Of a DNA stretch of 38,910 nt, positions 1-7,071 are shown one piece after another; positions within the stretch are counted from its first letter, which is position 1, and every line of letters begins with the position of its first letter. The stretch covers positions 1 through 38,910 of IMG/VR virus record IMGVR_UViG_3300028415_000010, one strand, 5' to 3'. Source of the DNA: a virus. A model generated the notes under the pieces. It was not told the origin of the DNA. It made no database searches and worked only from the letters and a program-made list of their open reading frames with translations. A program made the position numbers and the translations under genes.

Positions 1-12
1 ACATTACAAGAC

Positions 13-69
13 ATAACCGAGGGTAGACCGAGAGAATAACCGAGGGTAGACCGAGAGAATAACCGGGGG
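13..69. repeat. Tandem 23-bp repeat, about 2.4 copies
   Basis: The unit ATAACCGAGGG...ACCGAGAGA occupies 13-35 and is repeated exactly at 36-58. A third, partial copy (ATAACCGGGGG) follows from 59. Nothing codes here. It may be part of a terminal repeat or concatemer-processing region. Confidence 0.85.
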
Positions 70-373
70 ATGAAAACGACAGGGAGAGAGACAGACAGTG
101 ACGAAAAATTGACGGATAAAAAACAATAGGGCCAAACCTTGGGCCAGAACCGTCAGAAAACTGTCAGTTATCAGGGGGTGAACCACTCCTTAATCAGGGG
201 AGGGTCAGCAAACATGAGGGAAAACAAGGGGTTAGAAGCCTGTGCGATCAGCCAGGGCGAATGAAAGGTTATAACATAACGTCAAAACGAAGGGGGGGCC
301 ATGGGGGAAATCGACTTTCGTTAATCATTAATAAGGCCACACGGATTTTTACCCATTTTAAGTCCGGGTGTAA

Positions 374-416
374 CAACCTGGGGTAAAGACCCGGGGTCAC
401 AACCTGGGGTAAAGAC
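374..416. repeat. 17-nt direct repeat
   Basis: CAACCTGGGGTAAAGAC is present at 374-390 and again at 400-416, separated by CCGGGGTCA. The related word CAACCTAAGG occurs further on at about 729-738. The role is unknown. Confidence 0.8.
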
Positions 417-552
417 TGAGGGATATAAAGGAGACCCTCTCTCCTGGGGTTATAACAGTAGCAATCAGGGGGATATTCAGGGGGTAGGCTTGGGGGTTGG
501 TATGACATGTTTGTGATAATAGTTAACCGGGGTTGGGAGCCCGGGGACTTCA

Positions 553-590
553 CATGGCCTGAGTGAGGCGTAAGCCGAGGGAAGGCCATG
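553..590. repeat. Inverted repeat, 8-bp arms
   Basis: CATGGCCT (553-560) and AGGCCATG (583-590) form a perfect 8-bp inverted repeat around a 22-nt loop. No T-run follows on either strand, so it is not a typical terminator. It lies beside the 12-mer array. Confidence 0.6.
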
Positions 591-596
591 AGGTGT

Positions 597-653
597 ACCT
601 CAAGCTGCATCTTAAGCTGCACCTCAAGCTCAATCTTAAGCTACATCTGTAAG
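597..653. repeat. 12-bp imperfect tandem array (SRR-like)
   Basis: Units follow the pattern A(C/T)CT(C/T)AAGCTNN: ACCTCAAGCTGC, ATCTTAAGCTGC, ACCTCAAGCTCA, ATCTTAAGCTAC, then a decayed copy. Isolated relatives follow at 718-729 (ATCTGAAGCTAC) and 730-741. T7 carries arrays of short imperfect repeats next to its terminal repeats; the placement here, just past the terminase, is comparable. The functional equivalence is inferred. Confidence 0.75.
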
Positions 654-659
654 AAGGGA

Positions 660-685
660 GGTCTCCACCGTCCTTGGCAGAGACC
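660..685 (-). other. Hairpin downstream of the rightmost promoter
   Basis: GGTCTC (660-665) and GAGACC (680-685) can pair in RNA made from the promoter at 768-787. Only a pyrimidine-rich stretch, not a T-run, follows, so termination is doubtful. An RNA-processing hairpin is equally possible. Confidence 0.35.
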
Positions 686-767
686 CCCGGTCTAAACAGG
701 AGGTAGGCTTGGGGTCAATCTGAAGCTACAACCTAAGGTAATATCTTTCAGTTTTTTCTTTCAGTCT

Positions 768-787
768 TCCCCATAGCTAAGCCATTT
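768..787 (-). promoter_or_regulatory. Phage RNA polymerase promoter candidate, phiOR-like
   Basis: On the minus strand this reads AAATGGCTTAGCTATGGGGA, matching the 20-mer found upstream of several gene blocks in 17 of 20 positions. It lies beyond the terminase stop and points into the gene-free end, exactly where T7 has phiOR. Start of transcription is expected at the first G of the GGGG run, by analogy with T7-type promoters. Confidence 0.65.
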
Positions 788-866
788 GGAATCCCTTGTC
801 TCCCAAGGGCTCCTAAGGTCCACTACCTGGGGTTTACCTGTTGGAACTTTAACCAATAGTGTTATA

Positions 867-2540
867 TCATAACATCCCAGAGAACCATCCTGTGGCTCCC
901 CCATGCAGGTCATCACCTGTGGCCTCCTCAATGAACTTCTCCAGTTCCTGGTCCAGCAGCTCTTCCTTCCGCTGTTCCTCTGCACCAATCTGGTCCTGTT
1001 CCATCAGCTCAGTGAACCACTTGACCAAGATAGCCAGGGCATCAAGCCTGTCGTCATGGCTGAGGGCTCCCTTCTCGGCAGTAATCCGACTCATCTGGTA
1101 GAACAGTGAGTAGGCCGGGTCAGCCTTGGTTTCCTCGTGGTCCAGGGCTACAACCTTGGGATCGACGATGAGCCTGTGCTGCATCATCACGGGTTCCAAC
1201 GTATCGATAATCCGTTGTTCTTTCTGCTGGTGGTTCTTCACCTCCTCAACAGTCACTGGGTAGATACGTTCCAACACTGGTTTAAGCAATGCCGTGAACA
1301 TGCCATCACCAAAGTTATCCTCCACAACGATCTTCTCGATATTATGCTTCTTGGCAACCTTGGCTAATGACTCCAGTACCTCGGGGCTGTAACCACCTTT
1401 CAAACCTGAGGCTTCAGGGATGAACACGTTACCGTTGAGCATGTAACCCACGGCATAGGAGGTCTCATCCTTACCACGGCCTGAGGGGTCAATGGACATA
1501 ACCCTGGTCTGGTAATCCGCCAGCTCTTTCGCCACATAGAAGGGCTCATAGAAACGATCACCAGTCAGCCCCAGGTTGGGTAGCTCGTGGATCGCATTCT
1601 CATGGCTGACAGAGTGTACAATCTCCGTTGGTCCTTTCTGGAAGGGTATCGACATCAGGGCCATATCGGAGAACTTCAGGGGATACTTATCGGCATCGCT
1701 GAGGCTTGTGTCCAACATGAACTGCAATGCGAAGCCAGACTTACCGTAAGACAGCAAGCGTTCCTGGAGGTCTTCATCCGAGAACCGGTCGGGGTCAGTT
1801 GTATGACCTGGCGTATAATTCTCATGGTCCGCAACATAAGGAGCCAACTTCCCGCCATAAGCCATGATTTGCTTGTCGCTGGGGAACAGGGCCGGCCATA
1901 TCCGTATGTGGAAACCACGCTTCTCCATCTGGTTGTACAGAGACATCTCGTTCTGCGGTGTCCCGAGGAACAGTATCCTTGAGCTTTCCAAGGGTTTCAG
2001 GATCGCATCAAACTCCTTCACTGCCTCAGACAGTTTCTCCCTGGCAGTCTGGGTCTGACTATTGTTCACTACCTCGATGTCATCACCGATAATAACGTCA
2101 GCACGGGAGCCTGTGAGCTGCCCTGTGATGCCTACAGATTTAACCGAAGGGGAATGGTCAGGGCGGGCTGGTCCTACGTCAAAGGAGATCAGAGAGTCCC
2201 TCTGTCCCGGTTCTGACGATAGGTGTTCCAACCAGTCAATCGTGTTAATCAGCCTCTTGGTAAACGAGGAGAACTGATCGGCACGTTCCTTACTTGCAGA
2301 GACCACCATGATCTTAAGCTGCGGGTCTCTGTATAGAAGCCAGACGACATACGCTGAGGTAATCCAGCTCTTGCCCACACCACGGAATGCCTCAATGACA
2401 GAACGCTTGGGGCCAAACTGGAGGTAACTCGCAATGTCGTACTGGAGGGGTGTGGGGTCTGGTAGCGCCAGTTCCTTCCATATCAAGTAGAGGAAGACGC
2501 GAAAGTCCTTCTTAGTCTTTTCCTCAACAGATTGTGTCAT
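867..2540 (-). CDS. Terminase large subunit (T7 gp19-like)
   Basis: A 557-residue DNA-packaging motor that would dock on the portal, pump DNA and cut concatemers. The N-terminal ATPase has a Walker A loop with R53-G-V-G-K57-S58, and a Walker B region ADVIIGDD at about 147-154. The C-terminal RNase H-like nuclease shows VMSIDPSGRGKDE, then KIVVEDNFGDGMF, then SHDDRLDAL, giving the expected acidic residues. Length is close to T7 gp19 (586). The ATG at 2540 has only a weak GGAT upstream, and a four-codon frame ending in ATGA overlaps it. The small subunit gene lies 128 nt upstream. Nothing looks damaged. Confidence 0.96.
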   Translation of the reverse strand: MTQSVEEKTKKDFRVFLYLIWKELALPDPTPLQYDIASYLQFGPKRSVIEAFRGVGKSWITSAYVVWLLYRDPQLKIMVVSASKERADQFSSFTKRLINTIDWLEHLSSEPGQRDSLISFDVGPARPDHSPSVKSVGITGQLTGSRADVIIGDDIEVVNNSQTQTAREKLSEAVKEFDAILKPLESSRILFLGTPQNEMSLYNQMEKRGFHIRIWPALFPSDKQIMAYGGKLAPYVADHENYTPGHTTDPDRFSDEDLQERLLSYGKSGFALQFMLDTSLSDADKYPLKFSDMALMSIPFQKGPTEIVHSVSHENAIHELPNLGLTGDRFYEPFYVAKELADYQTRVMSIDPSGRGKDETSYAVGYMLNGNVFIPEASGLKGGYSPEVLESLAKVAKKHNIEKIVVEDNFGDGMFTALLKPVLERIYPVTVEEVKNHQQKEQRIIDTLEPVMMQHRLIVDPKVVALDHEETKADPAYSLFYQMSRITAEKGALSHDDRLDALAILVKWFTELMEQDQIGAEEQRKEELLDQELEKFIEEATGDDLHGGATGWFSGML

Positions 2541-2668
2541 AACTTATCCATGTCGTGTCTATACCGAGGTAAGGACTTCTGAGGACAACACAGAGCCGTA
2601 CACAATGGTTTAGCCGTGTGTCAGGTCAGGTCATCCTCAGAAGCTCACACAGACGCTCTCAGCGCCTC

Positions 2669-2911
2669 TCAGTGCATAGGGTTGGTTGGGTCGTTCTCAT
2701 CGAAGGATGGGAGGTTATCCCCCAGTTTCTCCAATGGGCTCTTACCCGTGAGCTTCACTTGAATATTGTTATCCTTGAGCATCCCTCGGATAACGCTAAG
2801 CTCGGCGGCAGTTACGGAACCATCCTGAACTCGCTTGGAGAGTTCCCGGACAGAATCGACCTGAAGCTCTTCAAGTAGCTCCATGAGTTCAGCGTTCAGT
2901 TCTTCCTTCAT
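2669..2911 (-). CDS. Terminase small subunit (T7 gp18-like)
   Basis: An 80-residue protein, predicted helical and acidic in its first half, with the segment VTAAELSVIRGMLKDNNI that is typical of small terminase proteins of T7-like phages (T7 gp18 is 89 residues). It should recognise the concatemer and guide the large subunit. The ATG overlaps the stop of the preceding HNH gene (ATGA) and is served by GAGGA eight bases upstream. It precedes the large subunit as expected. The call rests on size, position and the segment named. Confidence 0.85.
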   Translation of the reverse strand: MKEELNAELMELLEELQVDSVRELSKRVQDGSVTAAELSVIRGMLKDNNIQVKLTGKSPLEKLGDNLPSFDENDPTNPMH

Positions 2912-3138
2912 TTGTTCCGTCCTCTGTTCTTCTTTTTGCTCTGAAGCCGGAGGTTGCTCATCGCCCGGTTGGCTGGGTTGCGATCCTTATGGTCCACATC
3001 CTTGCCATCACCTTTCTTGGCGTTACCGGCTTTAATCATCTTCCGGCGACTCAGCACACGGTTTGACCTACGCTTTCTCTGCTCAGGCTTTCCGTGGTAG
3101 TCCCGGTACTCTTTCTTGTAATCTCTCTTCTTGGGCAT
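2908..3138 (-). CDS. Small HNH nuclease-like protein next to terminase
   Basis: A 76-residue, very basic protein. The segment DGKDVDHKDRNPANRAMSNL contains the HNH pattern (D-H, then N-x-x-N-x-x-x-N-L/R) with a Lys/Arg-rich tail. Several tailed phages carry HNH proteins beside terminase that help with end cutting during packaging; in others such genes are homing endonucleases. The small size, lack of a DNA-specificity domain and 4-nt overlap with the small terminase gene favour a packaging or maturation partner. This role is inferred. Start: AAGG/GAGG lie just upstream of the ATG at 3138. Confidence 0.75.
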   Translation of the reverse strand: MPKKRDYKKEYRDYHGKPEQRKRRSNRVLSRRKMIKAGNAKKGDGKDVDHKDRNPANRAMSNLRLQSKKKNRGRNK

Positions 3139-3142
3139 ATCC

Positions 3143-3628
3143 TTATGACCTCATACTTAGTGCTTTCATCAGGGTATCTACTGCACGTTTAACCCACCCT
3201 TTGCCGTACCTATCGAACTGGGCATACTGGGCATACTCATAGAGACGTAACTCAGTGAATACCCTTGCGGCTTGCTTGGGGTCTGACTGCTGGGCATGGC
3301 GGATAGTTGATGGCCCGAGGATTCCATCCACAGACGCACCAACAGTATCCTGGAGTAATGTCACAGCGGTATATGGCCCCATGTTGATCGCAGCGTCAGC
3401 CACGACCATGGCAAGGGGCGGGGGCAGCTCGTGCAACTTGAGGCCGAGCCAGAAGTCCTGCTCATAGATAGCCAGGGCATCTTCTGGACTCAGCTCTCGG
3501 ATATTGACGTTAGGGTAGGATGCGGAGGAGATTCCGTACTTGGTCAAACCTCCGGGGTCATGAGGGTCAGTGGACAGACCACCTTCCCAGGAAAGGATAT
3601 GCGCCAAGATCAATGCCTTGACGCTCAT
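3143..3628 (-). CDS. Endolysin, glycoside hydrolase 108 type muramidase
   Basis: A 161-residue peptidoglycan-cutting enzyme. The N-terminus carries the GH108 signature SWEGGLSTDPHDPGGLTKYG, with E15 as the expected catalytic glutamate. The remainder fits the C-terminal peptidoglycan-binding part of the ZliS/GH108 family, including the segment GPSTIRHAQ. No signal peptide is visible, so release would need a holin or other membrane lesion. AAGGAG precedes the ATG at 3628. T7 itself uses an amidase (gp3.5) for lysis; here a dedicated muramidase sits among the late genes, next to a membrane coiled-coil protein, as a lysis pair. Confidence 0.92.
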   Translation of the reverse strand: MSVKALILAHILSWEGGLSTDPHDPGGLTKYGISSASYPNVNIRELSPEDALAIYEQDFWLGLKLHELPPPLAMVVADAAINMGPYTAVTLLQDTVGASVDGILGPSTIRHAQQSDPKQAARVFTELRLYEYAQYAQFDRYGKGWVKRAVDTLMKALSMRS

Positions 3629-3635
3629 GTTTTAA

Positions 3636-3965
3636 CTACTCCTTGTTTTTCAGGGTCTTGATTTCAACTCGAAGTTCGACTACGGCTTCTGAAAGTCTGC
3701 CCAGGTTTCCATCCATCTTGTCCAGAATCTTGATGAACCGTTCGCGGTTCTTTTTGTTCTGAGCCATCTGGTACTCCACACGGGACAGTCGTTTGTCGAT
3801 CTCATCGATATTCTCCTCGGTTTTCATTGACTCCAAGGTCTCTAACCGATGATCGACATCGATTGTGCGTTGTGTTTGGGCGTACCAGAAGGGGATGAGG
3901 GCTATACCTGCGGCAACAATGACAATCAGAAACCACTTGGGTAGGGTTTTGAGGTGATCACTCAT
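3636..3965 (-). CDS. Single-TM coiled-coil protein, candidate inner-membrane spanin or holin
   Basis: A 109-residue protein with one hydrophobic helix near the N-terminus (about 9-26, PKWFLIVIVAAGIALIPFW) followed by a long charged heptad-rich region (HRLETLESM... to ...ELRVEIKTLKNKE). This layout matches Rz-type inner-membrane spanins: cytoplasmic tip, one helix, periplasmic coiled coil. A class III-like holin is the main alternative. The endolysin begins 8 nt downstream. I chose the ATG at 3965; an upstream in-frame ATG at 4007 would add 14 residues without a clear ribosome binding site. GGAGG lies 14 nt before 3965, longer than ideal. Confidence 0.65.
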   Translation of the reverse strand: MSDHLKTLPKWFLIVIVAAGIALIPFWYAQTQRTIDVDHRLETLESMKTEENIDEIDKRLSRVEYQMAQNKKNRERFIKILDKMDGNLGRLSEAVVELRVEIKTLKNKE

Positions 3966-4056
3966 GACAACCGCTTTTTCCTCCCGCGTACCCAAGCTTG
4001 TTCCCATGCGGACACAAGCAGAATGTCGTAACCAAAACGATCAGATGGAAGGCCAT
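3958..4056 (-). CDS. Possible 32-residue hydrophobic peptide overlapping the coiled-coil gene
   Basis: The frame begins with ATG at 4056, with GGAG nine bases upstream, and ends in TGA at 3958. It overlaps the next ATG, as expected for translational coupling (ATGAGTGA). The product starts MAFHLIVLVTTFCLCPHGNK: a short hydrophobic segment containing two cysteines, then a polar Gly/Lys-rich tail. The TTFC stretch is only a poor lipobox. It could be a tiny membrane lysis helper, or just a leader that couples ribosomes to the next gene. No family is recognised. Confidence 0.35.
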   Translation of the reverse strand: MAFHLIVLVTTFCLCPHGNKLGYAGGKSGCHE

Positions 4057-4059
4057 AAA

Positions 4060-7000
4060 TTATTCTCCCTGTTTCTGCTTTAGAGCCTCCACTTCCTGCT
4101 TTAGCTCTTTGATTGCTTCGACCATGAGGCCCATCATGTTTCCGTAGGCAAGGCTGTAACGGTCAGTCTCGGCGTTGTACTTCACAGCCTCAGGCAAGAC
4201 CTTCAGCACTTCCTGGGCTATAAGACCCGTTTTGCGATCAGTCTCGACATCGGTTCTTTCATACGTAAAGCCGGTCAACTGGTCTACACGGTCAAGCGCC
4301 CCGTCGATAACTTTGAAGTCATCCTTAACGCGTTCATCCGAGTACTCCGTGATGCTACCATTCGCCGTGAAGTTACCAGAGACACGCTCAAAGGTGAACT
4401 TTGGGTAGATCCCGTTCCTGATCGTGAGGTCGCCTTTGTTCAGTTCAATACGGTTGTTATAGTTATCGTGGAAGATACGCATGTCTGCGTCATCACCGAA
4501 GCGAACCGACTTAGTGTTAGGCCACGTGGTGTGTCCCCCGACCGTGTCGTCGGCGTTCGCCCGGATGAAGTTACCAGCAGTCAGACCATTGAGCTTGTCA
4601 CTGTCTGCTGCCTTGGCACCGGTTCCCAGTTTCCCATTAAGGGTTGACTGGAGGTTCGTGATATCCGAGATCGCATGCCCATGGCCTACAGGAGTCTTGT
4701 CGTCTAGTGCATTCTGAAGCCCTGAGATAGCGGCAATCTCATGGCTGTGGCTGGAGTCAGCCTTACCATTCAGAGCCGTTTGCAGACCGGAGATGTTGCT
4801 GATCGAATGCCCGTGAGAGGTATCCGCCTTTGAGCTGGGGTTGAAGTTACCCGCATGCCAGATCAAGTTGTTATTGACCTTTAGCTCACCGCTACCGGAC
4901 GATCTCTCAAAGTTGAGATCATCATTGGTCTCGGTTCTTACCATCCATATACGGGTACCGTTGGCAAAAACGTCGAATAGAGCTCTGCCATTCTCATCCG
5001 CCTCGAAGGTGAACGTACGACCAACAGTGTTAAACGTCACATTATTCGTGAAGTGCACTGCACCATTGAACGTCTCAGTCGTATCCGTCCGAGCATAGCT
5101 GGATGCCTCAACACCTGACAATCGAGCTGAATCGTAAGCCGTAGCCGTAGTGCCAACCTTGCTGTCCAAGGCTGCTTGAAGGCCTGATACATTACCAATT
5201 GTGTGGTTGTGGCTATCGTTACCCACGGTCGCATTCAGGGTCACGTTACCCGAGCCATCGAAAGAGGCTGAACCATTGAGGTCGCCACTCAGAGATAGCT
5301 GGATGCTTGTTGCCCATTTACTGGCAGAAACCGCATTCGAGTTCAAACCGAGGTAGAGACCATCGGCCAAGCTTCGAGTAGGCACATTGTCTGAACCCGT
5401 GCCCACGTTCTTGGTACCGGCACTCCCAACCCCAAGGTTCGACCTTGCAGCAGAGGTACTGTTCACATCCGAGAGGTTGTCTCCCCGGCGTAGGTAGACC
5501 TGGGGAATAGGCACGGTGCCATAGATCAAGTCGTCGTTGACGATCAGCTCTTCGCCAACATCCACGAAACCAACCTGGGGCAAGGTACCTGGGACTGAGA
5601 TCACCCAGTATTTTCCCTTGTCTTCTATCTGAGGGCTCGGAATCGGTAGTGTCCCACCTGACGCATCATACTGAGAGATGTAAATCCGGGCACCGTTGAC
5701 CGCAGCTTGCGCTTGCTCTGCGTAGTGGCGTGAGGAGTAGAGACCGGGTTCGACCTCTTGTCCCCCAGGCTTGGAAGCCCACTCCATGGACTTTGCCTCA
5801 TGTGCCGCAGAGTTGGTCTCAGAATTGGATGCATTGCCTTCACTGGTGGCCGCAGCCGAGGCAGAACCTTGGGCCGAAGTCGCAGAATCTGAAGCCGAAG
5901 TCGCAGAACCTTGAGCGGCATCTCGAGAAGCTTCAGTGTCAATCTTCGCGTTTTGGGCACTGCCCTCGTAGAACTCCGCGTTAGACGCCGCGTTTACAGC
6001 AGCGGCGCTTGCATCCGCAGCAGTCGTGCGGTCTTGCTCAACCTGGGTTGCCGAGGAGACAACAGTATCTTTCAGCGTACCGGTGAGAACACGATCAGCC
6101 TCAGCTTTACGCGCCCAATGAAGAGCGGAGTATTGACCTGGGGCTACCGGAGAGTCTTCAGCTTTAGTAGCCCAATCAATCGCTTCGTAGGCCCAGTGTT
6201 TTGCACTGTAGGTGCCTGAGCTTTCTACGGTCTGACCGGGCGTCTTCTCTGCCCATTCGTGCGCCTTGGCCTCGAAACCAGCTGCACCAGTCTCTGCGTT
6301 CTCCGCTTGGGCCTTCGCTGTTTGAGCATCATCCCGTGCAGACTCAGCGTCTGACACCCGGCTCTCAACTTGAGCAGTATAGTTATAGGCTTCAGTCGCA
6401 GCTGTGATCGCATTCTGAGATTGATTAGAGGCAACGTCTCTGGCACTGACAGCTGCGTTTTTAGCAACCTGTGTTTCATCCTCCAAGATATTCACGTTGG
6501 TCTCGGCATTCAGAGCTGCCAAGGCCGAATCAGCAGACGACTGAGCTGAAGCAGCAGCCGCGTCTTTATCCTGTGAGATACTATCCCGCAGGTCAGAGTT
6601 AATGCCGTACTGGTCGTCCACGTATTGGCGGTTGGCCGCATCGGTATTAACCTGGGGATATGCCAGGTCTTTCAACCGACGATCAATCATTGAGAACGAA
6701 CCATCAGGCTCAGGCTTCACACTGTCCCGAGCCAGGTCGTATGCTTCCTGCATGGCGTAGAACACTTGGTTCGCACTGTCGTCCAAGTCACGCTCGGACA
6801 ACTCAGCGGCATTCACAAAGTCCACGGCGCGATGCTGCAGGAAGGTATTACGGTACACCGTGATGTCCGCAGGTTCGGTCAGAGCGTTGTCCAGTTTGAT
6901 AGTCGCGGCATCCACAAAGGAGAAACCGAACTCTTCCAGACCATTGATCGAGACCTTTACGTCATCCTCACTGATGTACTCAAAATCGAAGACAAACGTG

Positions 7001-7071
7001 TCGTCTCCAGTCTCAGTGTCATTCTTGGTGTATATTGTCCTTGAGAAATAACTTTCAGCCATATCATTCAT
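4060..7071 (-). CDS. Tail fibre (T7 gp17-type N-terminus) with C-terminal S74 chaperone
   Basis: A 1003-residue receptor-binding fibre. Residues 1 to about 150 resemble the T7 gp17 domain that attaches fibres to the tail. The middle is Ala/Ser-rich and predicted to form a trimeric coiled coil; three modules contain YSAKHWA, YSALHWA and YSSRHYA. Four later modules carry HxH followed by GLQ.AL-type repeats (NHTIGNVSGLQ, HSISNISGLQ, HEIAAISGLQ, HAISDITNLQ). The C-terminus is an intramolecular chaperone of the peptidase S74 type: S911-D-E-R-V-K916 supplies the Ser/Lys dyad, so the last 93 residues should be cut off after trimerisation. The upstream gene overlaps by 8 nt. A second ATG at 7062, one base after that gene's stop, fits the family's N-terminus better. 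Confidence 0.93.
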   Translation of the reverse strand: MNDMAESYFSRTIYTKNDTETGDDTFVFDFEYISEDDVKVSINGLEEFGFSFVDAATIKLDNALTEPADITVYRNTFLQHRAVDFVNAAELSERDLDDSANQVFYAMQEAYDLARDSVKPEPDGSFSMIDRRLKDLAYPQVNTDAANRQYVDDQYGINSDLRDSISQDKDAAAASAQSSADSALAALNAETNVNILEDETQVAKNAAVSARDVASNQSQNAITAATEAYNYTAQVESRVSDAESARDDAQTAKAQAENAETGAAGFEAKAHEWAEKTPGQTVESSGTYSAKHWAYEAIDWATKAEDSPVAPGQYSALHWARKAEADRVLTGTLKDTVVSSATQVEQDRTTAADASAAAVNAASNAEFYEGSAQNAKIDTEASRDAAQGSATSASDSATSAQGSASAAATSEGNASNSETNSAAHEAKSMEWASKPGGQEVEPGLYSSRHYAEQAQAAVNGARIYISQYDASGGTLPIPSPQIEDKGKYWVISVPGTLPQVGFVDVGEELIVNDDLIYGTVPIPQVYLRRGDNLSDVNSTSAARSNLGVGSAGTKNVGTGSDNVPTRSLADGLYLGLNSNAVSASKWATSIQLSLSGDLNGSASFDGSGNVTLNATVGNDSHNHTIGNVSGLQAALDSKVGTTATAYDSARLSGVEASSYARTDTTETFNGAVHFTNNVTFNTVGRTFTFEADENGRALFDVFANGTRIWMVRTETNDDLNFERSSGSGELKVNNNLIWHAGNFNPSSKADTSHGHSISNISGLQTALNGKADSSHSHEIAAISGLQNALDDKTPVGHGHAISDITNLQSTLNGKLGTGAKAADSDKLNGLTAGNFIRANADDTVGGHTTWPNTKSVRFGDDADMRIFHDNYNNRIELNKGDLTIRNGIYPKFTFERVSGNFTANGSITEYSDERVKDDFKVIDGALDRVDQLTGFTYERTDVETDRKTGLIAQEVLKVLPEAVKYNAETDRYSLAYGNMMGLMVEAIKELKQEVEALKQKQGE

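Larger units (their letters stand above)
1..866. other. Gene-free genome end, rich in repeats
   Basis: No convincing gene lies between the terminase stop and the start of the window. The open frames here have no good ribosome binding site and mostly run through repeats. The stretch holds a 2.4-copy tandem 23-mer, a 17-nt direct repeat, an array of 12-mers, hairpins and one phage-type promoter. In T7 the sequence after the large terminase gene carries the promoter phiOR, short repeat arrays (SRR) and the terminal repeat. The position and content fit that, but no terminus can be placed from this sequence alone. Confidence 0.7.

Noticed and set aside
4-186. 60-residue hydrophobic minus-strand frame near the window start
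   Set aside because: The GTG start abuts AAGGA with no spacing and the frame runs through the 23-bp tandem repeats. Nothing supports translation.
269-622. 117-residue minus-strand open frame in the gene-free end
   Set aside because: It begins inside the 12-mer array (QLKMQLEVHLM is repeat translation), has no clear ribosome binding site and shows Pro-rich low-complexity content from GGGG repeats.
2541-2668. Possible phage promoter in the gap before the large terminase (CTTACCTCGGTATAGAC)
   Set aside because: Only CTTACCT agrees with the promoter family; the rest, including the AAATGG half, is missing.
4039-4058. Weak promoter-like match (TTTATGGCCTTCCATCTGAT) before the lysis genes
   Set aside because: Too many mismatches in the CTAtGGA part compared with the six good copies; it may be chance.
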